64,000 nt of DNA from CAWBRT01 sp050015355 (GTDB lineage Bacteria > Acidobacteriota > Terriglobia > Terriglobales > Acidobacteriaceae): contig JBEKBO010000003.1 of the NCBI GenBank assembly GCA_050015355.1, forward strand, positions 20,523 through 84,522. The letters run 5' to 3'. The notes under the pieces were generated by a model. The model was not told where the DNA came from, searched no databases, and saw only the letters and a list, made by a program, of their open reading frames with translations. The translations under genes were made by a program, and so were the position numbers. How positions within the stretch are numbered: the first letter of the stretch is position 1; the number at the start of each line of letters is the position of its first letter. Positions 33,771-42,892 of this stretch are shown one piece after another.

Positions 33771-35207
33771 TCAAGCACTAAGGACCTTGGCCAGTGGCAG
33801 CGCCAATTCGATGCATGCGCCCCCGCCCGGACGATCCGCCACCAGCACAGCTCCGCCGTGCGCCTGCGTGACAGCGTTTACGAATGCCAACCCCAGCCCG
33901 TGACCGCTCGAGTGCGGCCCTTTCACGAAGCGCTCCAACACGTGCGGGCGCAAAGCGGGATCAAACCCCGGGCCATCATCCTCTATGATCAGCTCCGCTG
34001 CACCGTCCTTTGCCCTGACAATTACTTTCACGGAGCATCCACGCGGCAGATGCGTAGTTTCGTTATCCAATAAATTGGCGATCATGCGATTCAGGAGGGA
34101 GCGATCCGCCTCGATAAACACATTGCTCTCTAAATCACACTCGAGGATGTGATTGTGTTCGGCCATCGACGGCTGGTACAAATCGACAAGCTGCTGCACT
34201 AATGGCGCCAACTCCACGCTCTCCCGGCGCAAGCGGAGTACCCCGGCGTCAGCCTCGGAGATGTCGAGCGCGGTATTCAAAGTCTCTGCAAGGCGGTCGA
34301 GCCCTTCCAGAGCTTCGGCCACCGACTCCCGCCACTTGCCGTTCTCGCCATCGGAGAGCGCGACTTCCAAATTGCCCCGGATCGAGGTGATCGGGCTCTT
34401 CAGGTCGTGAGCCACCGAATCCGTAACCAAACGCAATTCACGATTGGACGCCTCGATGCGGTCCAGCAAGCGATTGAAGGTGTGCGACAGCCGCGCGATC
34501 TCATCGTAATACGGTCCTTCCGGAATCCGGCCCTTGAGTTCGTTGCTGTCGATATTGTCCACGGCGTTGGAAATCCGTTCGACCCGCAACAAGGTGCGAT
34601 AGGCGCCTACCAATGAGATCAGGAATCCGAGCGCGACGGTGCCGCACCAGATCAGCAGGAACCGCGCCGTGAGCTGCTGCATCGTGCGCGTGCCGCTGAC
34701 ATCGCAGTAGCCGAGGTAGAATCCGCAATCCGCTCCCTGCGCTTTGCGAATCACGCGGAATGGAAGCGGCCAGCCGGAGACGTGAATGGTTTGCAGCACA
34801 TCCGGCGAAAGCCGGGCTGCCTCGATGGCTTGCAAGAAGGGTTCTTGCGATGTCGGCCCCACCCACACCGATGGACACCCCGCTCCGGCATTTAAGAAAA
34901 AGACGGCATCTTCACCGGGCATCAGGTGGCTGGCATGTTCTTGCAGCACGTCGCGCGTGGCGAATTCGGCCACCTCTTTCATGCGGTGCGCGTATGAGTC
35001 GTCGCGCGGGAGTCTCGCCGCAACCTCGGCCAGTGTTCCAGCTTCGCCTTCCAGCCATACATCGCGTCTGGCTTCCGCATTCCTGGCCACCAGCATGTAC
35101 ACGATAGCGAAAGCGACGGCGCTGCCGACGGCGAACGCCAGCGTTGTCCAGACGGATATCCTCCATGCGGCCGTCGACTGAACGCCTTTAGGAATCCTTA
35201 AGGACAT
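33771..35207 (-). CDS. Sensor histidine kinase (OmpR-type partner)
   Basis: 478 residues. Transmembrane helix at about 17-41, a periplasmic sensor of about 120 residues, a second helix near 180-205, then HAMP, HisKA with phosphoacceptor His in SVAHDLKSPIT, and HATPase with N box (NRMIANLLDNE), DDGPGFDP and GHGLGLAFV. Start ATG 35207 overlaps the 3' end of the response-regulator gene, indicating translational coupling. Signal unknown. Confidence 0.92.
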   Translation of the reverse strand: MSLRIPKGVQSTAAWRISVWTTLAFAVGSAVAFAIVYMLVARNAEARRDVWLEGEAGTLAEVAARLPRDDSYAHRMKEVAEFATRDVLQEHASHLMPGEDAVFFLNAGAGCPSVWVGPTSQEPFLQAIEAARLSPDVLQTIHVSGWPLPFRVIRKAQGADCGFYLGYCDVSGTRTMQQLTARFLLIWCGTVALGFLISLVGAYRTLLRVERISNAVDNIDSNELKGRIPEGPYYDEIARLSHTFNRLLDRIEASNRELRLVTDSVAHDLKSPITSIRGNLEVALSDGENGKWRESVAEALEGLDRLAETLNTALDISEADAGVLRLRRESVELAPLVQQLVDLYQPSMAEHNHILECDLESNVFIEADRSLLNRMIANLLDNETTHLPRGCSVKVIVRAKDGAAELIIEDDGPGFDPALRPHVLERFVKGPHSSGHGLGLAFVNAVTQAHGGAVLVADRPGGGACIELALPLAKVLSA

Positions 35208-35865
35208 AACCAACCCCGCGAATCGTATGGATCATGGGCCGATGCGGTTCCTGATCCACCTTGCTCCGCAAGCGGTAAATGTGGACGTCCACGACATTGG
35301 TGGCGGGATCGATGCGCATGCGCCAGACGTGGTCGAGAATCATGGTGCGGGTCACCACCCGGCCGGCGTTCCGGCAAAGGTACTCGAGCAGCGCAAACTC
35401 CTGCGATGTAAGCTGCAAGAGCTGGTTTTCGCGGCGGGCCTCGCGTCGCACCAGGTCCAGTTGCAGATTGCCAACCCACAAGCGCACCGACTCCTGCTGA
35501 GCCAGTGTGCTTCGGCGCAGCAGATTTCTTATGCGCGCCAAGAGTTCTGCGAGGGCGAAAGGCTTGGTGAGGTAATCGTCGCCGCCCCGTTCCAGGCCGC
35601 GCACTCGCTCATCGACCGAACGCCGCGCGGAAAGAATCAGCACCGGCGCGGCATTACCCTGGGCGCGACAGCGCGCGATTAAATCCAGGCCGTCCATGTC
35701 AGGAAGCCCAAGGTCGATCACCATCGCGTCGTAAGCGCTTTCCACGGCCAGAACTTCCGCCGAATGCGCGTCCGGTGCGGCGTCGACATGGTAACCGGCT
35801 TCCGCCAGCCCGCGCTTTAGAAAATCCCGGATGGGGTTGTCATCTTCCACTACGAGTAATCGCAC
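35188..35865 (-). CDS. OmpR/PhoB-type response regulator
   Basis: 225 residues from GTG 35865 (GAGGC seven bases upstream); the upstream extension of the frame has no family similarity. Receiver: acidic pair Asp8/Asp9, phospho-Asp51, Lys101. C-terminal winged helix (about 125-222) with 'VVDVHIYRLRSKVD' and 'IRGVGYVL'. First gene of a two-component operon overlapping its kinase by 20 bp. Confidence 0.94.
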   Translation of the reverse strand: MRLLVVEDDNPIRDFLKRGLAEAGYHVDAAPDAHSAEVLAVESAYDAMVIDLGLPDMDGLDLIARCRAQGNAAPVLILSARRSVDERVRGLERGGDDYLTKPFALAELLARIRNLLRRSTLAQQESVRLWVGNLQLDLVRREARRENQLLQLTSQEFALLEYLCRNAGRVVTRTMILDHVWRMRIDPATNVVDVHIYRLRSKVDQEPHRPMIHTIRGVGYVLKDS

Positions 35866-36250
35866 TGCTTGCCTCGCGCTTTGCGCAGATTCAGTTCGAC
35901 AGGGCAAGGGATTCCCATTGCCGATCAACTCTGAAGTTAGATGTCGCAAGCCGCCGGAATGAAACGCCACTTTTTTCAGCTCAGTCATTTTGCTGGCCGG
36001 CGGCCAAGTTGAGAGTTCCTGGCTCCCGTCTCTGCGTTTCGATTCGAAAAAAACACTGTCAACAGTTCCCCATCTCATCGCGCACACGGCGATAAATTAA
36101 CATTTGCTTAATACCGGAGTCATTGCTGCTCCCACCGGACGGCGATACAATTATTCTGCTCTGCTTGACAAGCCGACGGTCGAGGAAAGAAGTGCGGCGT
36201 CGCACTCACTGCGATCGGCAATAACGCCAGGGGAAACCAATATCACACAG
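35866..36250. other. Intergenic region upstream of the two-component system
   Basis: Shared 5' region between the divergent response regulator and the dehydratase gene. AT-richer around 36090-36170. No repeat family member or small gene recognised. Confidence 0.35.
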
Positions 36251-36253
36251 ACA

Positions 36254-36269
36254 TGTGAGCTTGGTCACT
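36254..36269 (+). promoter_or_regulatory. CRP/FNR-family operator candidate
   Basis: TGTGA-GCTTGG-TCACT is one base off the CRP consensus TGTGA-N6-TCACA. It is followed by a possible promoter GTGACA (36278-36283), 16-bp spacer, TAGTAT (36300-36305). The site would be centred near -50. It lies upstream of an oxygen-sensitive enzyme family, which makes redox control by a CRP/FNR protein plausible (inference). Confidence 0.5.
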
Positions 36270-36532
36270 TCCCTAATGTGACACGGTTGGTAAAGCTTGT
36301 AGTATGAATCCCCAATCCCGGGGACTCCAGCGACGACGTTGCCGCCGTTGCTGGGATGGTGGGCGAGGCGGCCGGGTTCGCGGCCTGCTTTCCGCCTGAT
36401 GGTTTAGCCTGCGGTACCCGTCTCAGGCTACGTCTGGTTGACGGGGCTCCGGCAAGTGGGTATTGCAATTGCCAGAGCAACTGGCGCGCCTCCGTCGGTA
36501 CCGTGCTTCCCTACGTTTTGGAGAAACGCCGG

Positions 36533-38323
36533 ATGTCTGATCAGTCCTTGGATTGTTCTTCCTTCGTAATCGAAGGCGAGATCGTGCGCCGCCTCGAGGA
36601 GGAACGCGCCCGCCTGAGGATGGAAGCAGGCTTGCAGGTGCGCCACTTCCAGCGGCCGGAGGAAAGACCGTTCACGGCAGACGAGCGCGACAAGGTTACG
36701 ATTCTGTTCGGCGGTCTCACCTGGAAACACGAGGCGTTCATTCGCGCCGTCTTCCAGAACTGCGGATATCGTTGTGAAGCGCTCTCCGCGCCCGATCTGT
36801 CCGCCTTCCGGCTGGGAAAAGAATTCGGCAACAACGGGCAATGCAATCCAGCCTATTTCACGATAGGCAACCTGATACAGTTTCTGCAAAAGCTGGAAGA
36901 GCGGGGCCTGACGCGGCAGGAGATCGTCGACCAATACGTTTTCTTCACCGCCGGCTCTTGTGGTCCATGCCGCTTCGGGATGTACGAGGCCGAGTACCGC
37001 TATGCTCTCAAAAACGCAGGCTTCGGCGGATTCCGCATTCTGCTCTTCCAGCAGGCCGACGGCATCAAGGCGAGCGCCGGCGAAGCCGGGCTGAGATTCA
37101 GCGCCGATTTCGGTCTCGGCGCACTGAACGCCCTGCAGCTTGGCGATGTCGTCAGCGACATCGTTTATCAGGTGCGCCCCTACGAAACCACGCCGGGCGA
37201 AACCGACCGCGTTTTCCGATTGGCCGTGGACCGGCTCAGTAAGGTTCTGGCCGAGCGCGAAGCGTTTGAGTTTAAGCGCGACGCTCCGGCCTGGATGGTG
37301 CGGATGGCTGCGCGCAAGCCGCTGCTCGGCAAGGTGGGCAACGGGCTCATGAAGACCTACGATCACCTTTACGGCAAGGAATTACTTGACGCCCTGCATC
37401 AGTTCCACGACTCCATGGACGCCATCGAGGTGGACCGCACCAGGGTCAAGCCGGTCGTGAAGATCAACGGCGAGTTTTGGGCGCAGATTACGGAAGGCGA
37501 CGGCAACTTCAACATGTTCACCTTCCTCGAGCGCGAGGGCGCGCAGGTGGTGGTAGAGCCCATCTCCACGTGGGTGGGCTACATGATGCACGCGGCCACC
37601 GAGACGGCTCGCGCGCACAAACCGGTGCAAGCGCCCTATCCCAACGCTGCGTGGTGGGAATTCAGTCATCGGCTCGCCAACGAGATGAAGTTTCGCAAAA
37701 AGTGGCTGGCGTTGAAAGCGGGCGACTTGCTCTGGAACCACTTTTATGAGCGGGTGATTCGCCACAGCGGCGGACTCACGCACAAGTTGGTTTCACAGAA
37801 AGAACTGGCTCGCCTGGCACATCCGTTTTATCACCAGCTTGCGCGCGGCGGCGAGGGACATCTCGAAGTCGGCAAGAGTGTCTATTACACGGTCCATCGC
37901 CTCTGCCACATGGTGCTCGGGCTGAAGCCCTTTGGATGCATGCCCTCGTCGCAATCGGACGGAGTCCACTCGGCGGTCGTCAACCATTACAGGGAGATGA
38001 TCTTTCTCCCGATCGAAACCTCCGGCGAAGGAGAGGTCAACGCCCACAGCCGCGTGCAGATGGCGCTGGCGGAGGCGAAACTGCGGGCGCGCGCCGAATT
38101 TGAAAACGTTTTGAGGCGCACGGGCAAGCGGCTCGACGATATTCACGACTTCGTGGCCGATCATGCGGAATTGCGGCGCGCCATGTATCACGTGCCGCAG
38201 CAGGACGGAATCGCGGGAACTGCCGCGCAGTTCGTGGCGCACGTCAGCGACTTGATGGACTCCTATGGCTGCCGGCGGAAGCGGGCGTCGGCCCCGGTAC
38301 TCTCCGAGTCCACGGCCGCGTAA
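36533..38323 (+). CDS. 2-hydroxyacyl-CoA dehydratase (HgdB-like) family protein
   Basis: 596 residues from ATG 36533 (GGAGAA upstream); the longer frame has no family similarity. Likely iron-sulfur ligands are Cys in NNGQCNPAYF, AGSCGPCRFGMYE and KPFGCMPSSQSDG, as in HgdB-type subunits. In characterised systems such subunits dehydrate 2-hydroxyacyl-CoA by a ketyl radical after one-electron activation. The dedicated activase is encoded 280 bp downstream, separated only by repeats. The natural substrate is unknown; amino-acid or aromatic-acid degradation are options. Confidence 0.82.
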   Translation: MSDQSLDCSSFVIEGEIVRRLEEERARLRMEAGLQVRHFQRPEERPFTADERDKVTILFGGLTWKHEAFIRAVFQNCGYRCEALSAPDLSAFRLGKEFGNNGQCNPAYFTIGNLIQFLQKLEERGLTRQEIVDQYVFFTAGSCGPCRFGMYEAEYRYALKNAGFGGFRILLFQQADGIKASAGEAGLRFSADFGLGALNALQLGDVVSDIVYQVRPYETTPGETDRVFRLAVDRLSKVLAEREAFEFKRDAPAWMVRMAARKPLLGKVGNGLMKTYDHLYGKELLDALHQFHDSMDAIEVDRTRVKPVVKINGEFWAQITEGDGNFNMFTFLEREGAQVVVEPISTWVGYMMHAATETARAHKPVQAPYPNAAWWEFSHRLANEMKFRKKWLALKAGDLLWNHFYERVIRHSGGLTHKLVSQKELARLAHPFYHQLARGGEGHLEVGKSVYYTVHRLCHMVLGLKPFGCMPSSQSDGVHSAVVNHYREMIFLPIETSGEGEVNAHSRVQMALAEAKLRARAEFENVLRRTGKRLDDIHDFVADHAELRRAMYHVPQQDGIAGTAAQFVAHVSDLMDSYGCRRKRASAPVLSESTAA

Positions 38324-38339
38324 TGTAGTGTCCCGGAAG

Positions 38340-38595
38340 GTTGCACAGTAAATGTTTAGGGGCGTCTTTCTGAGCGCTTGTTCAGGGGTGTCATTCTGAG
38401 CGGAGCGAAGAATCCCAGGACACTGTCCGACTCCGCGCTGTTCTGGATTTTATTGATGAATCTTTCGGCGAGGCTCGGCTCGCTGGGGGTGATTGGGCCA
38501 ACGCGGGGTAGTTCGACTGGTGCCCAAGTCCCACATCTGCTAACTGCGGCAGATGTGGGGCACCGTCCGAAAAAGTCACAAGCTCTGAGCGAGAA
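38340..38595. repeat. Mixed palindromic repeats between dehydratase and activase
   Basis: GTGTCATTCTGAGCGGAGCGAAGAATCCC (as near 23968), a partial M in minus orientation (GGCTCGGCTCGCTGGGGGTGAT, 38479), and a hairpin CCCACATCTGC/GCAGATGTGGGGCACC (about 38530-38565), related to the GTGGGGCACC hairpin at 28841. Confidence 0.65.
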
Positions 38596-38602
38596 GCTGT
38601 AG

Positions 38603-41600
38603 ATGAAGGTTCGCAACTCATTGATTGTTGGTCTCGACATCGGATCGACGACGGCGAAGGCGGTCGTGGTTGAAACCGGCGGCGATCGCATCGTGTGGCA
38701 GGACTATCAACGCCACGAGACCAAACAGCCCGAGAAGGTTCTTGAATTCCTGCAGCGGATGGAATCCGAGGCCGGCATCACGAAGGAGAATTGCCGCGTT
38801 TTTATCACCGGTTCAGGAGGCGCGGTTCTCGCCGATCTGATCGGGGCGAAGTTTGTGCAGGAAGTGCATGCCGTCTCGCTGGCCGTGGAAAAGCTGCATC
38901 CGGAAGTCTATTCGGTGATCGAGCTCGGCGGGCAGGATGCGAAGATCATCGTCTTCCAAGACGACGAGAGTAGTGGGCGCAAGAAAAAAATCCCTTCGAT
39001 GAATGACAAGTGCGCCGGCGGAACGGGCGCGGTCATCGACAAAATCAATTCCAAGCTGCGCATTCCCATCGCCGAACTCTGCAACCTGGGCTATCGCGGC
39101 GTCAAGCTCCACCAGGTTGCGGGCAAGTGCGGCGTCTTCGCCGAAACCGACATCAACAGCCTGCAGAAGCTGGGCACGCCACCCGAAGAGTTGATGGCTT
39201 CTCTGTTCGAGGCCATCGTGCTGCAGAACCTGAGCGTGCTCACGCGCGGCAACACCTTGCGTCCGCACGTGCTTCTGCTGGGCGGCCCGAACTGCTTTAT
39301 TCGCGGCATGCGCGAGGCCTGGCAGGCCAACATTCCACGCATGTGGGAGGAGCGCAGACTTGAAATCCCCGCCGGGGCGCCTCCCGAGGAGCTGATCAAG
39401 GTCCCTGCCAATGCGCAGTATTTTGCGGCGCTCGGGGCGGTGGTGTATGGCAAGGACGAAGAAGAGCACAGCGGACGCTACCGCGGCACCAGCAAGCTGA
39501 AGCACTACCTGGAATTTGGCCGCGCCCAGGAGAAAGCCAGGTCCGGCGCGCGGGCACTGTGTGGCAGCGACCAGGAACTTGCGCGCTTCCGCCAGCTCTA
39601 CACGCCTCCGAAGTTCGTTCCCGCCACTTTTCATCCGAATCAGACGGTGCGGGCCTTTGTCGGTATCGATGGCGGATCGACTTCGACCAAGGCCGTGCTG
39701 ATCGATGAGCAAGGCGAAGTTCTCTGCAAGGCCTATCAGCTCTCGAACGGCAATCCCATCCAGGACACGATTGAGATGTTCGAGAATCTGCGCGGCCAGG
39801 TGGAAGAGCAGGGAGCACAGCTCGAAGTGCTGGGCGTGGCCACCACCGGCTATGCCAAGGACATTCTGCGCGATGTGCTCAAGGCCGACGTGGCGCTGGT
39901 GGAAACCGTCGCGCACGCCGAATCGGCGATGAAGTTCTACGACGATCCGCAGGTGATCGTCGACGTCGGCGGACAAGACATCAAGCTGATCGTCGTGAAA
40001 GACGGCCGGGTAAAAGACTTCAAGCTGAATACGCAGTGTTCGGCCGGCAACGGTTATTTTCTTCAGTCCACGGCGGAAGGCTTCGGCGTGAGCGTCGAGC
40101 AGTACGCCGATCTTTCGTTTTCCGCCAAGAACATGCCGGTGTTCGGCTATGGCTGTGCGGTTTTTCTGCAATCCGACATCGTCAATTTCCAGCGCCAGGG
40201 TTGGCGTGCGGAGGAAATCCTGGCCGGTCTGGCCGCGGTTTTGCCAAAGAACGTCTTTCTCTATGTGGCCAGCATCCCGAACCTGGCGCAGCTCGGCTCG
40301 CGCTTCGTCCTGCAAGGTGGAACGCAGAACAACCTCGCAGTGGTGAAGGCCGAAGTCGATTTCATCGGCGGCAGTTTCCGCTCCGGCCAGAGCAGGCCCG
40401 AGGTCATGGTTCATCAGCACTGCGGGGAGTCGGGCGCTATCGGCGCCGCGCTTGAGGCTCTCCGGCTCTTTCGCGACGGCCGCAGGACTACGTTTATCGG
40501 CCTGGAAGCGACGCGAAATATCTCTTACCGCAGCACGCGCGGCGAAGATACACGTTGCTATTTTTGCAAGAACAACTGCTTGCGGACCTTCATCGACATC
40601 GATCTCCGCGGAAAGGCGGGGAGCATCGGCCTGTCGGAGCGGCGAGCGCCAAGCGGCTTTCACGATCCTTTGCACGAACACGACCGCGATGAGCGCGCGA
40701 ACATCAAGGCTACGAGGCAGCCGCTGGTGCAGATTCAGCTCTCGTCCAAGTCGGCGGAGACCGCGGTGCTTGACTCGCCCCAGCGAGCTGTGCTCGCCGG
40801 GGACCCCGATGCAGGCATGGATTCGGCCGGGCTCAAGCAGCGCGGAAGCAAGGTCCCGCTGCGCGCGGGCGAACGCCGCCTGATCATCGCCACCTGCGAA
40901 AAGGGCGCCGTCGAAGATGTCCACAAGATGAAAGACATCAAGGCCGGGCTCGACAAGGTGAAGCAGGCAAATCCGAATCTCGTCGAGATTGCAGCGCGCG
41001 AAGTTTTCCGGCCGCAGAATTCCGCCAGCGTGGCGGATGCAATTCCCACGCGCGCCTGGAGGTTTTCATCCCGCCAGCGCACTGCACGGATGCGAGATCG
41101 CCACAACCTTCGCGTGGGAATCCCACGCGTGCTGAACATCTACGTCTATGCCCCGCTCTTCCAGGCCTATTTCGAGAGCCTCGGGGTGAGGCCGGAAAAC
41201 ATCGTCTACTCGGACTACACGACATCCGAACTCTATCGTGCCGGATGCAGCCGCGGAGCCATCGATCCCTGCTATCCCTCCAAGGTTGCCATCGCGCACG
41301 TTTACAACCTGTTGCAGGTGAAGCACGCCCGCAAACCGCTGAACGCGATCTTCTTCCCGATGTATGACGTTCTCTCCACCCCGCTGGTAAACCTGCAAGC
41401 CTCCAATGCCTGCCCAACGGTGTCAACCACTCCTGAAACCGTTAAAGCGGCCTTCACCAAGGAAGGCGATGCGTTTGCGGAAAACGGAATTCAGTATCTC
41501 AACCCGTTGCTGAATTTTCGCGACCGCCGGCTATTTGCCTACCAGATGCTCCAGACCTGGCAGCCCATTCTTGGTCTCTCGCCGGAAGAAAATGAGCGTG

Positions 41601-42253
41601 CGGTGGCAGCCGGTTTTGCCGCCCTGGACAGCGTCGAGGCGAGCATCCTGCGGCGCGCTCGCGAGGTGATCGATCAACTCGAACGCGAGGATCGTATCGG
41701 CATCGTCATGCTCGGCCGCCCCTACCTGCACGATCCCGGGCTGAATCACGATATTCTCGAAGAGTTTCAGAAGCTCGGCTATCCGATCTTCTCTCAAAGT
41801 ACGTTGCCTCGCGATGAGGACCTGCTGGAACGCCTCTTCGGCGATGAAGTGCGTGCCGGAGTCATCAAGCATCCGCTCGATATCGGCGATGTGTGGAAGA
41901 ACACGTTTTCGGCGAGCACCAACCACAAGATCTGGGCGGCTAAATTCACCGCGCGCCATCCCAACCTCGTGGCGGTGGAGATGTCCAGCTTCAAGTGCGG
42001 ACACGACGCTCCCATTTACGCCGCCATCGAATCCATTATCGAGCGGTCGGGCACGCCGTATTTTTGTTTCAAGGACCTTGACGAGAACAAACCTTCGGGC
42101 TCCATCAGGATTCGGGTCGAAACCATCGACTACTTCCTCCGCCGCTACCGCCAACAGATTATCCGGCGGCGCCAAGCCGAGTCGCGAATCGCGGCCCAGC
42201 TCTCCACTTACGAACAACAACTGCGGCAACAGTACGGGCTGGCATCCGACTAG
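38603..42253 (+). CDS. Acyl-CoA dehydratase activase, double BadF/BadG ATPase plus DUF2229
   Basis: 1216 residues. Two ASKHA ATPase domains in tandem: first GLDIGSTTAKA (10-20) with cluster-binding Cys137 (CAGGTG) and Cys176 (GKCGVFAETD); second GIDGGSTSTKA near 355 with CSAGNG and YGCAVFLQSD. Then a CYFCKNNC motif near 650, and a DUF2229 region (RVGIPRVLN... to GCSRGAIDPCYPSK...). Such proteins reduce the dehydratase with ATP-driven electron transfer. Odd: residues 726-735 in the linker are encoded by a repeat module M. HgdB, often fused at the C-terminus, is here a separate upstream gene. Confidence 0.88.
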   Translation: MKVRNSLIVGLDIGSTTAKAVVVETGGDRIVWQDYQRHETKQPEKVLEFLQRMESEAGITKENCRVFITGSGGAVLADLIGAKFVQEVHAVSLAVEKLHPEVYSVIELGGQDAKIIVFQDDESSGRKKKIPSMNDKCAGGTGAVIDKINSKLRIPIAELCNLGYRGVKLHQVAGKCGVFAETDINSLQKLGTPPEELMASLFEAIVLQNLSVLTRGNTLRPHVLLLGGPNCFIRGMREAWQANIPRMWEERRLEIPAGAPPEELIKVPANAQYFAALGAVVYGKDEEEHSGRYRGTSKLKHYLEFGRAQEKARSGARALCGSDQELARFRQLYTPPKFVPATFHPNQTVRAFVGIDGGSTSTKAVLIDEQGEVLCKAYQLSNGNPIQDTIEMFENLRGQVEEQGAQLEVLGVATTGYAKDILRDVLKADVALVETVAHAESAMKFYDDPQVIVDVGGQDIKLIVVKDGRVKDFKLNTQCSAGNGYFLQSTAEGFGVSVEQYADLSFSAKNMPVFGYGCAVFLQSDIVNFQRQGWRAEEILAGLAAVLPKNVFLYVASIPNLAQLGSRFVLQGGTQNNLAVVKAEVDFIGGSFRSGQSRPEVMVHQHCGESGAIGAALEALRLFRDGRRTTFIGLEATRNISYRSTRGEDTRCYFCKNNCLRTFIDIDLRGKAGSIGLSERRAPSGFHDPLHEHDRDERANIKATRQPLVQIQLSSKSAETAVLDSPQRAVLAGDPDAGMDSAGLKQRGSKVPLRAGERRLIIATCEKGAVEDVHKMKDIKAGLDKVKQANPNLVEIAAREVFRPQNSASVADAIPTRAWRFSSRQRTARMRDRHNLRVGIPRVLNIYVYAPLFQAYFESLGVRPENIVYSDYTTSELYRAGCSRGAIDPCYPSKVAIAHVYNLLQVKHARKPLNAIFFPMYDVLSTPLVNLQASNACPTVSTTPETVKAAFTKEGDAFAENGIQYLNPLLNFRDRRLFAYQMLQTWQPILGLSPEENERAVAAGFAALDSVEASILRRAREVIDQLEREDRIGIVMLGRPYLHDPGLNHDILEEFQKLGYPIFSQSTLPRDEDLLERLFGDEVRAGVIKHPLDIGDVWKNTFSASTNHKIWAAKFTARHPNLVAVEMSSFKCGHDAPIYAAIESIIERSGTPYFCFKDLDENKPSGSIRIRVETIDYFLRRYRQQIIRRRQAESRIAAQLSTYEQQLRQQYGLASD
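40778..40808 (+). repeat. Module M copy inside the activase gene
   Basis: CCCCAGCGAGC, TGT, GCTCGCCGGGGACCCCG: a perfect 6-bp variable stem plus the invariant flanks. In frame, encoding P-Q-R-A-V-L-A-G-D-P within a low-conservation linker. Confidence 0.82.
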
Positions 42254-42284
42254 AAACAGCTCTAGAGATGCTGTACCCCAAGAG

Positions 42285-42470
42285 ATGAACGTCATTCCGA
42301 GCGAGCGATGCCTTGCATCGCGAGTCGAGGAATCTTTTGTGTTGCTTTGCCGCGGGAAGACAGCGAGAAAACACAAGATCCCTCCACTCCGCTTCGCTTC
42401 GGTCGGGATGACGCCTCCCTGAAACATCGGGATACACTAACTCTGGAATTGCTCTAGAAGCGGGTTTATA
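42285..42470. repeat. B-like ends flanking a GTCATTCCGAGCG palindrome
   Basis: Left CTCTAGAGATGCTGTACCCC and right GGGATACACTAACTCTGGAATTGCTCTAG look like B termini. Inside is CGTCATTCCGAGCGAGCG...CGGTCGGGATGACG, a D-like palindrome. Another case of one repeat family lying within another. Confidence 0.6.
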
Positions 42471-42496
42471 ACTCATTCCGGATTGCAGTCAACGGC

Positions 42497-42775
42497 GGTC
42501 CCTCAGCGGCTAAAGCCGGAGATATGCGTCCGGAAACGGCGCGGCTGAAAAGGCTGCTGAAAAACTCGTAGCAGTGTCATCCTGAGGTCGCGCCGGTTTT
42601 GCGCGACCGAAGGATCTGCTTTATTTTCCGACACGCGCAAACAGCAGATCCTTCGCTCCTCCACCCCAGCAACGGCAAAAGCGGCCGTCGCCGGGGACCC
42701 CGGCTGTGCTCAGGATGACACCTCGGAGATCAGTTTTTCAGCAGCCTGAAGCCGTGCTCCTTCAAAGAACTTGCG
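42497..42775 (+). repeat. Triple nest: module M in repeat D in repeat A
   Basis: Outer A: CTCAGCGGCTAAAGCC...GGAAACGGCGCGGCTGAA, resumed at GAAGCCGTGCTCCTTCAAAGAAC. In its loop, D: GGCTGCTGAAAAACT...GTGTCATCCTGAGG...CTCAGGATGACAC...AGTTTTTCAGCAGCC. In the D loop, M at 42662-42703. Compare uninterrupted A (29040) and D (5524). Confidence 0.88.
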
Positions 42776-42892
42776 CGAAGCTGGTCTAACCGATCGCTCA
42801 CGAAATGGGCTGGAAAACACAGGCGCATCGGCGTACTCTCGAATTTGAAGCGCCACAATCCAATGCGAGGCGACGTGCAGGCAAGCGAAGGG

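Noticed and set aside
38813..40924. Minus-strand open frame of 703 codons
   Set aside because: Antisense to the activase; composition is His/Asp/Arg-biased as expected for a shadow of GC-rich codons.
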